A DNA stretch of 64,000 nt from Martinezella tropici (GTDB lineage: Bacteria > Pseudomonadota > Alphaproteobacteria > Rhizobiales > Rhizobiaceae): NCBI RefSeq assembly GCF_008370325.1, contig NZ_VNIP01000008.1:682001-746000 (forward strand), read 5' to 3'. The position numbers and the translations under genes are program-made. The notes below the pieces were generated by a model that saw only the letters and a list, made by a program, of their open reading frames with translations, was not told where the DNA came from and did not search any database. This document shows, piece by piece, positions 45,142 through 54,401 of this stretch. Numbering within the stretch: the first letter of the stretch is position 1; every line of letters starts with the position of its first letter.

Positions 45142-45540
45142 TCAAACAGAAAAGACCGAACGGATCAGCGGCATGCAAATGCGGCCACGCTCCAAGATAG
45201 CGGTCGGGTAAAGACCCGAATTTTGCCTCAAAACAGGATTTACTTGCGTAGGATTTTCGAAATTCTATGAACGACAGTATTTGCAGTAAGCTCATAGAAC
45301 TTACTAAATAATGTTTCCGCGATAGAAAAGCCGAGACAACAAAATTCGTCAAAATGCCCTGTTTCAGCAACATTCGGAAATGTTCTGAGCGCCAACTGAT
45401 GTAAAATTGTTGTCGATCAGCAGCTTGGCTCGAGCAGGCTTTGATCGCCCCGCATACCCGGCTTCGCCATGACGCCCCCAACACGAATGGCGAAGCCGGA
45501 TTGCTTTCCGGTAACGCCACCACGATTTTATCCAGGATAA
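45142..45540. other. Convergent intergenic region between the kinase and macB
   Basis: About 400 bases with no gene. It contains one long inverted repeat, described separately, that could end transcription from either side. The left part (45230-45400) is AT-rich without a recognisable pattern. Confidence 0.45.
45458..45499. repeat. 13-bp perfect inverted repeat
   Basis: CCGGCTTCGCCAT (45458-45470) and ATGGCGAAGCCGG (45487-45499) pair exactly around a 16-base loop. It lies 42 bases beyond the macB stop and 317 beyond the kinase stop. No T-run follows on either strand, so it is more likely a 3'-end protective stem or a dispersed palindrome than a classical terminator. Confidence 0.6.
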
Positions 45541-47496
45541 TCAGTCTCTTGAGAGTGCCGCCACTGGATCGAGCAGCGAAGCGCTGCGCGCCGGCAGATA
45601 GCCGAACGTAAGGCCGATGGCGCAGGAGCAAGTGAAGGCGAGCATGATTGAACTCGCCGAATAAACCAAAGTAAAATTGGATCCGAAATAATTGAATGCG
45701 GCACCGAAGCCAAGTGCCGTTGCAATGCCCAAAGCGCCGCCCAGCAGACAGACCAGCACGGCTTCAATGAGAAATTGCTGCAGGATGTCCTGGCGTCTTG
45801 CACCGACTGCCATGCGCACGCCGATTTCGGCAACGCGTTCGGATACCGAGACGAGCATGATGTTCATGACGCCGATGCCGCCGACCAGCAGCGAGATGAC
45901 GGCGATGGACGAGATAAGCAGAGTCATCGTCCGAATGGTGCTCGTGATCGTCTGACGGATATCGTCGGTGTTGAGGACGAAGAAATCCCTGTTGCCGTGG
46001 CGACGTTCCAGAAATTGGGTCACAGCCGCCTCGGCTGTCGAGCTATCGGCGTCATCAGCAACACGCACGGTAACGCTACGCAACGACATGTCGCCGAGGA
46101 AGCGGGCTTGTACGCCGGTATAGGGAAGGTAAACTGAAAGATTGTCGCTGGAGCCGAAGCCTCCCTGCTGCGCGGCGATAACACCAATGACGCGCACGGG
46201 GACCTTGCCAACGAAGATCGTCTGCCCGATCGGGCTGAGGCCTTTGTCCGCAAACAGCGCCGTCACTGTGTTCTGATCGATCACCGCATCCTGCGTCATT
46301 CCTTGGACGCCGTCGGAATCAAACAGCCGGCCCGCGACCAATTTTGATCCTTTCACCGAAAAATACGCGTCGCCGACGCCGTTGATTAAAGCATTTGCCT
46401 CCGTCGCACCGAAGCGCACGGTGTTGCTGGTGGAGACGGTCGGCGTGACGGCGGCCACATAGGTGAGCTTTGCCAGCGCATCAGCATCGGCAACCACCAA
46501 GGTTTTTATGCGTCCGGACCGGGTATCGCCGAAGCTCTTGCCGGGAAAGATCTCCAGCGTGTTCGTGCCGAGGCTGTTGATATTTGCCAGAACCTTTCGC
46601 TGCGATCCCTCGCCAAGCGCTATGACGCTGACGACCGACGCAATACCAATAATGATTCCCAGCATGGTCAGGAAGGTACGCAGCCGATGTGCTTGCAGTG
46701 CAAGCATCGCCATCCGGAACGCTTCGAGTAACCGACCCGTCATTTCGCCCCAGCCCGACCTGCCGGCGCGGGCCTCGGCAAGGGAGGCTTGGGGTTCCGC
46801 CGTTTCGTTTCGCGTCCGTCGGTCGGCGACTATGCGGCCATCGGAAATTTCGATGATGCGGTCGGCGCGCGAAGCGACATTCATGTCGTGAGTGACGATG
46901 ACGACCGTATGCCCCTCGGCATGCAATCCGCCGAGAATGCGCAGTACCTCTTCGCCGCTCTGCCGATCGAGTGCACCGGTCGGCTCGTCGGCAAGAATGA
47001 CATTGCCATTGTTCATCAAGGCACGCGCAATCGAGACGCGCTGCTGCTGGCCACCGGAAAGCTGGCCCGGCCGATGGCTGCCGCGTTCACCCATGCCGAG
47101 ACGCTCAAGCAGTGCGATGGCACGTTCACGTCTCGTCTCGGTCGGCCGCCCGGCATAGATCGCCGGCACCTCGATGTTGCCGATCGCCGTCAATTCCGAA
47201 AGCAGATGGTAGCGCTGGAAGATAAAACCGAAATGTTCTCGCCGCAGCCGGGATAGCGCATCGCTGTCGAGGCTATGCGTATGCACGCCAGCGATCGCGT
47301 AGGTACCGCCGGTGGGGCGATCGAGCAGGCCGATGATGTTCATCAGAGTCGATTTTCCGGAGCCGGAAGGCCCGACGATGGCAACCATCTCGCCTTCGGC
47401 TATCGACAGATCGACATCCTGCAACACCGCGATAGTGCGGTCGCCCGACCGGTATTCGCGCCGCACGCGCCGCAATTCGATGATGGGGAAGGGCAC
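45541..47496 (-). CDS. macB: MacB-family ABC efflux ATPase/permease
   Basis: A 651-residue fusion of an N-terminal ATPase with a MacB-type permease that exports macrolides, peptides or siderophore-like compounds with MacA and a TolC-type channel. The ATPase has Walker [10 protein letters not shown], signature [14 protein letters not shown] and Walker [14 protein letters not shown] first transmembrane helix near ~275 ([20 protein letters not shown]) precedes a large periplasmic MacB core domain. The last ~130 residues hold three helices with the FtsX-like motif. It lies 3 bases after macA in the operon OMF-macA-macB. Confidence 0.94.
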   Translation of the reverse strand: MPFPIIELRRVRREYRSGDRTIAVLQDVDLSIAEGEMVAIVGPSGSGKSTLMNIIGLLDRPTGGTYAIAGVHTHSLDSDALSRLRREHFGFIFQRYHLLSELTAIGNIEVPAIYAGRPTETRRERAIALLERLGMGERGSHRPGQLSGGQQQRVSIARALMNNGNVILADEPTGALDRQSGEEVLRILGGLHAEGHTVVIVTHDMNVASRADRIIEISDGRIVADRRTRNETAEPQASLAEARAGRSGWGEMTGRLLEAFRMAMLALQAHRLRTFLTMLGIIIGIASVVSVIALGEGSQRKVLANINSLGTNTLEIFPGKSFGDTRSGRIKTLVVADADALAKLTYVAAVTPTVSTSNTVRFGATEANALINGVGDAYFSVKGSKLVAGRLFDSDGVQGMTQDAVIDQNTVTALFADKGLSPIGQTIFVGKVPVRVIGVIAAQQGGFGSSDNLSVYLPYTGVQARFLGDMSLRSVTVRVADDADSSTAEAAVTQFLERRHGNRDFFVLNTDDIRQTITSTIRTMTLLISSIAVISLLVGGIGVMNIMLVSVSERVAEIGVRMAVGARRQDILQQFLIEAVLVCLLGGALGIATALGFGAAFNYFGSNFTLVYSASSIMLAFTCSCAIGLTFGYLPARSASLLDPVAALSRD

Positions 47497-47499
47497 GGC

Positions 47500-48813
47500 T
47501 TAGAATCCCATGGGCGGCGGGCCGCCATTGCTGCTGCTCTTCGTCGCCGTGGCGCTCGCCTCCCCGATAACGACATTCTCGCCCTCCGATAGGCCGGACC
47601 GGATCTCGGCGGAGACATTGTTGTTGAGGCCGATGGTGACCTTGCGCTGGTTTCGCTTGCCATCGTCGCCCAGCGTCTGAACGACATAGGAGCCGTCTGC
47701 CGACTTGGCGCCCAATGCGGAGGAGGGGATGGTGAGCACATCCTTGGCCTCGCCGAGCACGATGTGAACTTCGGCCGACATATAGGTGCGGAAATAGTTC
47801 TCGCGGTTGGGCACGGCGAAGACGCCGTTGTAGTAGATTGCCGAGGATGAGGACGACGATGTCGTACTGCTGACGGAGGACGAGGTGGTGGTCGAGGAGG
47901 TAACGCTGCTGTCACTGGTGATCGATTCCGGTGCCGGTTCGATCGATTGCAGCGTGGCGTCATGGCGCGTACCGGGATCACCCAGAATGGTGAAATAGAT
48001 AGGCTGTCCTGCCCTGACCTTGACGACATCGGCTTCCGATATTTCAGTGCGGACGATCATCGTATCGAGCTGCCCCAGAATGACGATGGTCGGCGCCGAT
48101 TGGGCCGCATTGACCGTCTGGCCCTGCTGGTTGACGATGGCAAGCACGGTGCCGTCCATCGGCGCCGTGATGTGCGTGTAGGAAAGATTGGCGCGCGCCG
48201 TTTCGACCGCAACTTCGGCAGAGGTGATCTGCGCATCGAGAGCCGCGATCTGGGCGGTGATCTTCTTGACGCTCGCTTCCGCGCTATCAAGGTCGGCCTT
48301 GGAGCCCGCTTGATTGCGGAATACCGTCTGCTGGCGGATGAGCGTGAGCTGTGCATTCGCAAGATCGGCCTCGCTTTCCTGACGCTGTGCCTTGACGTTT
48401 GCGAGGGAGGCCTGCGCGGTCTTCAGGTCGTTGCTTTGCGTGGTCGAATCGATTTCGGCAACCAGCGTATCCTTCTTCACCGTATCACCGAGCTTGACGT
48501 GAAGTGCCGTGATCCGCCCGGAGACCTGTGCACCGACGGCAACCAGATTCACCGGCTTGAATGTGCCCGAGGCGAGCACGGCTTCCTCGACATTGCCGCG
48601 TGTCACCGGCGCCGTGATGGCGGATGATGTCTGCCGATCGAAATAGCCATAGCGGAAAGAAATGAAGCCGACTGCGGCGAGCGCAAGGAGAGCGACAAAC
48701 AAAAGGTGCCGTCGTCGGATGCTTCTACGTGGCCGAGGCTTGGCAGGTGCTGCGTCCTTGGTGCGTTTCGGACTGGCGGTTGCCGGCGCTTTCTGATCCA
48801 TGGTGTTCAGCAT
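47500..48813 (-). CDS. macA: MacA-like periplasmic adaptor (HlyD/RND-type membrane fusion protein)
   Basis: A 437-residue adaptor linking MacB to the outer-membrane channel. It has a basic cytoplasmic start, one membrane helix at ~34-54 (LLFVALLALAAVGFISFRYG), then a biotinyl-lipoyl half (GRITALHVKLGDTVKKDTLV). An alpha-hairpin (about 120-200) leads to the second lipoyl half (THITAPMDGTVLAIVNQQGQ), and a beta-barrel follows. An unusual run of ~25 mostly Ser/Thr residues lies near 300-325 within the beta-barrel region. ATG 48801 is an alternative start. The gene begins 4 bases after the outer-membrane-factor stop. Confidence 0.93.
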   Translation of the reverse strand: MLNTMDQKAPATASPKRTKDAAPAKPRPRRSIRRRHLLFVALLALAAVGFISFRYGYFDRQTSSAITAPVTRGNVEEAVLASGTFKPVNLVAVGAQVSGRITALHVKLGDTVKKDTLVAEIDSTTQSNDLKTAQASLANVKAQRQESEADLANAQLTLIRQQTVFRNQAGSKADLDSAEASVKKITAQIAALDAQITSAEVAVETARANLSYTHITAPMDGTVLAIVNQQGQTVNAAQSAPTIVILGQLDTMIVRTEISEADVVKVRAGQPIYFTILGDPGTRHDATLQSIEPAPESITSDSSVTSSTTTSSSVSSTTSSSSSSAIYYNGVFAVPNRENYFRTYMSAEVHIVLGEAKDVLTIPSSALGAKSADGSYVVQTLGDDGKRNQRKVTIGLNNNVSAEIRSGLSEGENVVIGEASATATKSSSNGGPPPMGF

Positions 48814-48817
48814 GAGA

Positions 48818-50308
48818 CTACTTGGCCATCGCTAGATGTGGGCCGGTATTGGTGTCGACCACGGCTGGTTTCGAGGCGTCGATCTGCCCGTCCCAGCCTC
48901 CGCCGAGGGCCTTGTTGAGCGAGATATAATCGGTGGCGATCGAAGCTCTGCTTTGAATGACGGACTCCTCGGCGCTGTAGAGCGAACGTTCGGCATCGAG
49001 CACATCGAGAAAACTCGAGACGCCGGCCTGGTTCAGCGTGCGCGAGAGATCCGATGCGTTGCGATAGGAGTTGCTGGACGAAACGATCTTGGCGTATTTC
49101 AGCCGCTCTTGGGTCAGAGATACGACCGCATTCTCGACATCCTCCATGGCCGACAGCACGGCCGACTGGTAGGCGATGAAATATTGGTCTCGCTGCGCCT
49201 TGGCGACATCGACTGCGGCCTTGAGCTGGCCGCCCTGGAAGATCGGGACCGTCAGTGACGGCCCGAATGTCCATCCGATGGAGGATTTCTTCGCCAGATC
49301 GCCGATGCTCGTGGCTGACGAAGAAATGTCGCCTGTCAGCGAGATCGACGGATAGCGATTGGCTTCGGCCTCACCGATCTTGGCCGTGTATTGCGCAAGT
49401 TGCCTCTCCGCGAGACGAACGTCCGGCCGCGATGTCAGGATATCGGCGGGAATGCCGGTTGAGACATTCATCCTGGGACTTGGAATCGGCCCGCTGCCCT
49501 TGAGCCTTTCCTCGAGCGTGGCTGGCGGCTTGCCTAGCAGCACGCTCAGACGGTGCACCGCTTGCATATAGGAGATTTCGTAGGTCGGAATATCCGACTC
49601 AGTGCTGCTGGCGAGAGCATCGGCCTTGGCCGTGTCGACGGCGGTAGCACTGCCTGCGAGATACTCCGCGTGAGTCAGGGCTGCGCTCTTGCGTTGTGAT
49701 ACGGCACTGCGCTTGGCGAGATCGCGCAGCGCCTGGTATTCGCGCGCTTGCACATAGTAGGACGCGACGTCGCCGATCAATGTCAGCATGGTGTCGCGTA
49801 GCTGCTCGTCGGCGGCATCGACACCATATTTTGCCGCCTCGGTGGCGCGCTTGTTGCCGCCGAAAAGATCGAGTTCCCAACTGGCGTCGAAGCCGCCGTC
49901 ATAGAGCGTGGAGAACGTGGCGTCGGTTGTGCCGCTTGATGCGGCCGACGTACGTGTTCGCGTTCCCGAACCGGTTCCCTCGACGCTCGGCAGTAATGCG
50001 CCTTTCTGCTCGCGGTAAGTGGCACGTGCTTCACGGATTTTTGCCTTGGCCGTCGCCACATCCAGGTTGCTGGCCATGGCCTCCTCGATCAGCGCATCAA
50101 GTGTCGGATCCTTGAGTTGCTTCCACCATTGAGACAATTGCGGCGCCTTCGAAGGCTTCGTTCTGGCTTTGCTGCCCCAATGAGACGGCATTGCAAGGTC
50201 GGGTGTCCGGTAATCCGGGCCGACGACGCAGCTTGTCAGCGTCCCGGCAAGTGCGGCCGCTATGGCTATATGTGGCAAGCTTTTGCTTGGACGCGAACAT
50301 GTCGACAA
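48818..50308 (-). CDS. Outer membrane efflux lipoprotein, NodT/OprM family
   Basis: A 496-residue TolC-type channel. A signal peptide with lipobox LTSC (Cys about residue 27) is followed by VVGPDYRTPDLAMPSHW, typical of NodT/OprM. Two OEP repeats of long helices carry the trimer barrel, with DVATAKAKIREARATYREQK and ADILTSRPDVRLAERQLAQY (the second-repeat signature). It is the first gene of the operon with macA and macB, and completes a tripartite pump. It could also serve other pumps. Confidence 0.94.
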   Translation of the reverse strand: MSTCSRPSKSLPHIAIAAALAGTLTSCVVGPDYRTPDLAMPSHWGSKARTKPSKAPQLSQWWKQLKDPTLDALIEEAMASNLDVATAKAKIREARATYREQKGALLPSVEGTGSGTRTRTSAASSGTTDATFSTLYDGGFDASWELDLFGGNKRATEAAKYGVDAADEQLRDTMLTLIGDVASYYVQAREYQALRDLAKRSAVSQRKSAALTHAEYLAGSATAVDTAKADALASSTESDIPTYEISYMQAVHRLSVLLGKPPATLEERLKGSGPIPSPRMNVSTGIPADILTSRPDVRLAERQLAQYTAKIGEAEANRYPSISLTGDISSSATSIGDLAKKSSIGWTFGPSLTVPIFQGGQLKAAVDVAKAQRDQYFIAYQSAVLSAMEDVENAVVSLTQERLKYAKIVSSSNSYRNASDLSRTLNQAGVSSFLDVLDAERSLYSAEESVIQSRASIATDYISLNKALGGGWDGQIDASKPAVVDTNTGPHLAMAK

Positions 50309-50596
50309 GATTTTTATCCCTGATCAATTAGTCTTTTGCGTTGGCTTTTGTTGATCCTTGCGCAGGCAACGGAACGTTTCAGGGAGGCCGCCTGCGTTTC
50401 CCGTCGGAAGGCTGGCGCCAGCACACGACAGGTCCGAGAACGCCGGGCGGGGCGCTCCCGGACCATTCAGCCCAGAGGGGCTGCTCCTTCCAATCGACAG
50501 GTGCGTCCGGGGGGATCTCGATCGATTGGAGGTGGAGAGGAAATGATCTGGATCGACTAAACAGCGGCTTCTTTCCTGATCGAACCTCTGTTGCGA

Positions 50597-51214
50597 TCAG
50601 CGGAATGCATGAGGGCCGGGAATAAGGAAACGTTCGGCATCCTCAAGCTTTGCAAGCTGATCCGCGGTCAAAACCTTCTGAAGAGCGGTAGCCTTGTCCT
50701 TGAGGGCAGTTGCCTTGGCAACACGATCGAGAGCACCATCGGCGAGACGTTCACCAAAGAGTTCCGTCGGCTTGTCGGCCTCGCGATCGAGCTGCCGCGT
50801 GGTGTCACCATTCGCGGGCGGCGGGCCGGGGGGCTGATGCTTTGGGAAGGCCAGAAAATCCGTAAGCGCGTTGGTATAGTCCCGCCAGGCATCGAGCTGA
50901 GCGCTGCGAATGCCGATCAAGGTTTCCATCGCCGACAACTTGCCTGCCAGTTCCAGGGTCGGGCTCGGCGGGTGAGGGAGGCCATGCAGCGGCATGGGCA
51001 TGTCTTCGCCGAAAGCCATCATCGGGCCTTGGGGATGCGGACCGGGGAAACCCCAACCCTCTGGCGGCATGTGAGCTGGAGGTGGCGATGCCATCTCGGC
51101 GATGGGTGTGGTTTGAGCGTCTGGCGTCGCGGCCGGCTCGCTGGCGAGCGCCGAAGCGGCGATGCCGCCGATAGCCGTTATCAACAAAGTTGCGACGATA
51201 TATTGTTGCCTCAT
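50597..51214 (-). CDS. LTXXQ/Spy-like periplasmic protein
   Basis: About 205 residues from ATG 51214 (AAGG upstream); in-frame ATGs at 51229 and 51235 are possible. A Sec signal peptide ends around SALASEP. The mature protein has a Pro/Met-rich segment (PPPAHMPPEGWGFPGPHPQG) and two LTXXQ-like helices: IGIRSAQLDAWRDYTNALTD and VLTADQLAKLEDAERFL. Spy/CpxP-type proteins act as periplasmic chaperones or envelope-stress sensors, and Met/His-rich forms may bind metals. It lies 288 bases upstream of the efflux operon, on the same strand. Confidence 0.75.
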   Translation of the reverse strand: MRQQYIVATLLITAIGGIAASALASEPAATPDAQTTPIAEMASPPPAHMPPEGWGFPGPHPQGPMMAFGEDMPMPLHGLPHPPSPTLELAGKLSAMETLIGIRSAQLDAWRDYTNALTDFLAFPKHQPPGPPPANGDTTRQLDREADKPTELFGERLADGALDRVAKATALKDKATALQKVLTADQLAKLEDAERFLIPGPHAFR

Positions 51215-51477
51215 GATCAGTGCCTTCATTACCATTGACTGATGCTGAGGCTAGCGGGGCCATATGAACGCAATAGGTCTCGACATTTCCGAATGTTTCT
51301 CCTTGGGGAAGGTTGCGAACGAAGTTTGCCAGGGGAGGCGGCGGCAACAATTCATTACAACTTTTCTTGGCGGACCACGCGCAGAGCGAACATTGCAACC
51401 GCACCAAGACCGGATCCAGAATCGAAGCTGCTGCTGTTCATAAGGCGTTAATCCCAGCGCAAGTGACGCTATCGCCA

Positions 51478-51508
51478 TGAAAAGAGCCGCACCTTTGGGT
51501 ACGGCTCC
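51478..51508 (-). terminator. Rho-independent terminator after the Cys-rich small gene
   Basis: On the minus strand GAGCCGTACCC and GGTGCGGCTC pair around AAA and are followed by TTTTC. It lies about 50 bases after the stop of the 53-residue protein. Confidence 0.7.
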
Positions 51509-51556
51509 TTTCGAGACTTGCTCGACGCGCTGTTTCGGGGCAGGCCGACAGCTTTC

Positions 51557-51718
51557 CTATTCCTTGCCGCTCGCGGCAGCCGACGTCGATTGCCCGGCTT
51601 CCTTCAAGGCAGCCGCGCATTCCTCGCAGCATACCTCGACCGATTTGCCGCCAAGATTGACCTTGATCGTGTCTGCGCCGAGTTCGCAGTCGCAGGCGGC
51701 GCATGTTGTTCTCTTCAT
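51557..51718 (-). CDS. Small Cys-rich, probably metal-binding protein (53 aa)
   Basis: ATG 51718 follows AAAGGA at good spacing. The 53-residue product carries TTCAACDCELGADTIKVNLG and then SVEVCCEECAAALKEAG. This gives two clusters, C-x2-C-x-C and CC-x2-C, separated by a beta hairpin, which resembles YHS/TRASH-like or zinc-ribbon metal modules. It ends in a low-complexity Ala/Ser tail. It lies next to the minus-strand AraC gene, whose own N-terminus is also Cys/His-rich, so a shared metal- or redox-related function is plausible but unproven. Confidence 0.75.
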   Translation of the reverse strand: MKRTTCAACDCELGADTIKVNLGGKSVEVCCEECAAALKEAGQSTSAAASGKE

Positions 51719-51800
51719 GTCGTGATCCTTTCCCGATTAGTCCCCTTGCCGGGGCAGGATCATGAAAGCATCGATCGCCGGATAGGTGCTGTCAGAATCT

Positions 51801-52652
51801 TTAGCGAACCGCGTAGCGCTTCGGCTTCAATTGCGCCGAGCGCTGAAATTCCGCCGGCGTCTGCCCATAGGTCTGCTTGAAGGCTGCGCTGAAATGGCTG
51901 TGACTGGAAAAGCCGAGATCGAGCCCGAGCATGGTCAGGTCGTCGTAAGTGCCGAGAAGATCGAGTGCCCGTGCCAGCCGCAACCGCAACTGATAGCGAT
52001 AGAGCGGAATGGCTTCGACCTGCTGGAAGACCTGTGTCAGGTATACCGGCGAGACGCCGACCTCCTTGGCAATCTCGGCAAGCGTCCACCGCCGGGCGAG
52101 ATCGGAGGACAGGACGAGTTTCGCCCGATCGACCAGTTTCTGCCGGCCGAAGCTTGCGCCCGCCTCATGGGAAGTAAGCTCGCCGAGCGAGCGGCGCACC
52201 AGCGTCAGCGCCAGCGTTTCGCCCTCCAGGCTTTCGGCTATGTTGCGGCTGAGCCCATGACGAAGCATCGCCACAAGCGCTTGCGCTCGCGGGTCGATGC
52301 GACGGCGCTGACGGCGGAAGACGACGCCTTCGCCCAATTGTATCTGTTCCTTTGGCGCGAGCTCATGCAGCAGGGCCTCGTCGATCATGAGATCGAGACA
52401 GGAATCGCCACCCTCGACGGGGTGGCTGATCCTGTAGTCCTGGCCGCGATTGAAGAAGACAACCTGATTGGCTTCCGAAACGGCCTCGCTTTGACCGACG
52501 TGCCGCTTGAAGACGCCGCGATAAGTATAGACGAGGCTTGTCTTGTGGGCGCACTCCTCATCGCTCTTATGCCGACAGTCGCCATTGCAGAGAACATCGC
52601 GGATGAGGACGCTTTTCGTCTTCAGCAGCACCGTTGTCGAAAATTGTAGCAT
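51801..52652 (-). CDS. AraC-family regulator with Cys/His-rich N-terminal segment
   Basis: A 283-residue regulator. The N-terminal cupin-like sensor (residues ~10-130) contains CNGDCRHKSDEECAHKTSLV near residues 22-41, with three Cys and two His. The C-terminal ~100 residues hold two helix-turn-helix motifs: RWTLAEIAKEVGVSPVYLTQ, then DDLTMLGLDLGFSSHSHFSA with FKQTYGQTPAEF. This Cys-cluster type has been annotated widely as AraC regulators of unknown ligand. The Cys-rich 53-residue gene follows on the same strand 82 bases further, and may be a target. Confidence 0.9.
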   Translation of the reverse strand: MLQFSTTVLLKTKSVLIRDVLCNGDCRHKSDEECAHKTSLVYTYRGVFKRHVGQSEAVSEANQVVFFNRGQDYRISHPVEGGDSCLDLMIDEALLHELAPKEQIQLGEGVVFRRQRRRIDPRAQALVAMLRHGLSRNIAESLEGETLALTLVRRSLGELTSHEAGASFGRQKLVDRAKLVLSSDLARRWTLAEIAKEVGVSPVYLTQVFQQVEAIPLYRYQLRLRLARALDLLGTYDDLTMLGLDLGFSSHSHFSAAFKQTYGQTPAEFQRSAQLKPKRYAVR

Positions 52653-52721
52653 GCCGAAATCCTCATCCCACCGCTTCAGCCGGTTGCATAGCGTGAACCT
52701 AGCACGTTCCGCTTCATATTT

Positions 52722-52949
52722 TTAGTAGCGACTGTAAACATGGACATCGCTTCCGGCTTGCCCGCGAGAAAGCCCTATGTCCTTCAGCTGGTCGTCGGAA
52801 AGCTCAAGCAGTGCATTGCGATTTCTTCTCTCGGCAATTTTGCGCGCAAGGAGGCGCACCATATCGATGAAGACCGAGAGAGGGGTATGCCGGGCCTTGC
52901 GGACGGCACAGCTGCGCTCGGTAAAAATTGTGATGTTTGCGACTTGCAT
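52722..52949 (-). CDS. DUF1127 small protein (75 aa)
   Basis: ATG 52949 with GGAG 8 bases upstream gives 75 residues. A longer frame to 53075 lacks a ribosome site. The C-terminal half matches DUF1127 (AERRNRNALLELSDDQLKDI then GLSRGQAGSD). The N-terminal part contains an amphipathic helix (VFIDMVRLLARKIAERRNRN). These longer two-part DUF1127 proteins are common in rhizobia and of unknown function. This one is of different architecture from the 48-residue copy at 4088. Confidence 0.82.
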   Translation of the reverse strand: MQVANITIFTERSCAVRKARHTPLSVFIDMVRLLARKIAERRNRNALLELSDDQLKDIGLSRGQAGSDVHVYSRY

Positions 52950-53189
52950 GGCGATACTCCACCGCTTGTTTCGATGGAGACAGTGAACCATTGAGAGGGC
53001 TTCCGCGCTGTCAGATAATTTAGCGATCGACGAGGCAGCCGAGCGAGACCAACGTCCTATATGCGATAGTGACAAACAATCGTGGATAGCGGTTGCAATA
53101 TCAGTATTTTTATTGTCGACATCTTGCCCACAGCGACGATAGTGTCGCGGCCATCCTGCATAAGGTCGAGTTTATCGAGGAGAGTGAAA

Positions 53190-54332
53190 ATGTCGTGGCA
53201 ACATCCCATCCCCCGGATCACCGAAGAGGAACGGCAGCAACGCCTTTCGCGGCTTCGCCAGCTTCTCGACGCGCATAGACTGGCCGGCATGCTGCTCGGG
53301 CCGACGGAAAGTCTGCGATATTTCACCGGGCTCGTCTGGCATGCGAGCGAGAGGTTTCTGGGCGCACTCGTCACGCCGACCGCGCTCTATTACATCGTTC
53401 CCGGCTTCGAGCGCAGCCGCGTAGAGACGCTGCCGCATCTGCCGGCCGAAATCCTCGAATGGCAGGAAGAGGAGAGCAGTGCGGCATTGATCGCTCGCAC
53501 GCTCGGAAATTCAGGTATTTTGGCGCTCGACGACAATATGCCGCTCTATTTCTATAACGCATTGGCGACCGAGCTTGGAGCCGAAAGGCTGACCGATGGC
53601 GGATTGCTCATCAACGGCCTGCGGCGGATCAAATCTCCCGCGGAAATCGCGCTCATCCAATATGCGATGAACTTGACGCTCGATGTGCATAAGCAGGCCC
53701 ATGCCTTGCTCAAGCCGGGAATCCGCGCCTCAGACGTGGTCGCGTTCATCGACCAGCGGCATCGCGAAGCGGGTGCCCATGGCGGTTCGACCTTCTGTAT
53801 CGTGTCTTTCGGCGAGGCGACATCGCTTCCGCATGGCGCAGACGGCGATCAGACGCTCGGCGAAGATGACGTTATCCTGGTGGACACGGGCGCACGCATC
53901 GACGGCTATCATTCTGATCTGACGAGAACATACAAGCTGAAAGCCGGCGATAGCGCCTTCGAAGACGCCTGGGCGATCGAGCGGGAGGCGCAGCAAGCGG
54001 TTTTCGATGCGGCTAAGCTGGGCGCTGCCTGCTCCAGCCTCGATGATGCGGCACGGGCCGTGCTGGCAAAATATGCACTTGGCCCCGATTACAAGCTGCC
54101 GGGCCTGCCGCATCGCGCCGGCCATGGCCTCGGGCTGGACATCCATGAGGAGCCTTACATCGCGCGCGGCAATGCGATGGCACTTGCGCCCGGCATGTGC
54201 TTTTCGAACGAGCCGATGATCGTCCTTCCGCAGAAATTCGGCATCAGGCTCGAGGATCATATCCATATGACGGCGGACGGCCCGTGCTGGTTTACCCAGC
54301 CATCCAAGGGACCGACCGAACCTTTCGCCTGA
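53190..54332 (+). CDS. M24-family metallopeptidase (Xaa-Pro aminopeptidase-like)
   Basis: A 380-residue cytoplasmic peptidase from ATG 53190, with GAGGAGAG upstream. The N-terminal creatinase-like domain (residues 1-150) has LSRLRQLLDAHRLAGMLLGP and LRYFTGLVWHASER. The pita-bread catalytic domain has the metal ligands in VDTGARIDGYHSDLTRTYKL (two Asp), GHGLGLDIHEEP (His), CFSNEPMI (Glu) and GIRLEDHIHM (Glu). It likely removes N-terminal residues from X-Pro peptides or hydrolyses dipeptides. It is divergent from the DUF1127 gene and convergent with the DUF2278 gene. Confidence 0.92.
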   Translation: MSWQHPIPRITEEERQQRLSRLRQLLDAHRLAGMLLGPTESLRYFTGLVWHASERFLGALVTPTALYYIVPGFERSRVETLPHLPAEILEWQEEESSAALIARTLGNSGILALDDNMPLYFYNALATELGAERLTDGGLLINGLRRIKSPAEIALIQYAMNLTLDVHKQAHALLKPGIRASDVVAFIDQRHREAGAHGGSTFCIVSFGEATSLPHGADGDQTLGEDDVILVDTGARIDGYHSDLTRTYKLKAGDSAFEDAWAIEREAQQAVFDAAKLGAACSSLDDAARAVLAKYALGPDYKLPGLPHRAGHGLGLDIHEEPYIARGNAMALAPGMCFSNEPMIVLPQKFGIRLEDHIHMTADGPCWFTQPSKGPTEPFA

Positions 54333-54401
54333 TGGCAGAGACAGCCCGGCGCTCGGGCGCCGGACAATGCCCCGATATCGGCTTTCTGCGTCCGCCGAAA
54401 C

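Noticed and set aside
50390..50560. GC-rich hairpins (GGTCCG/CGGACC, CAGCCC/GGGCTG) between the Spy-like gene and the efflux operon
   Set aside because: They could suggest a small RNA, but there is no T-run terminator or promoter pattern, so no RNA gene is called.
53082..53189. N-terminal extension of the M24 peptidase
   Set aside because: The extra 36 residues are not like the family and the only good ribosome site is before ATG 53190.
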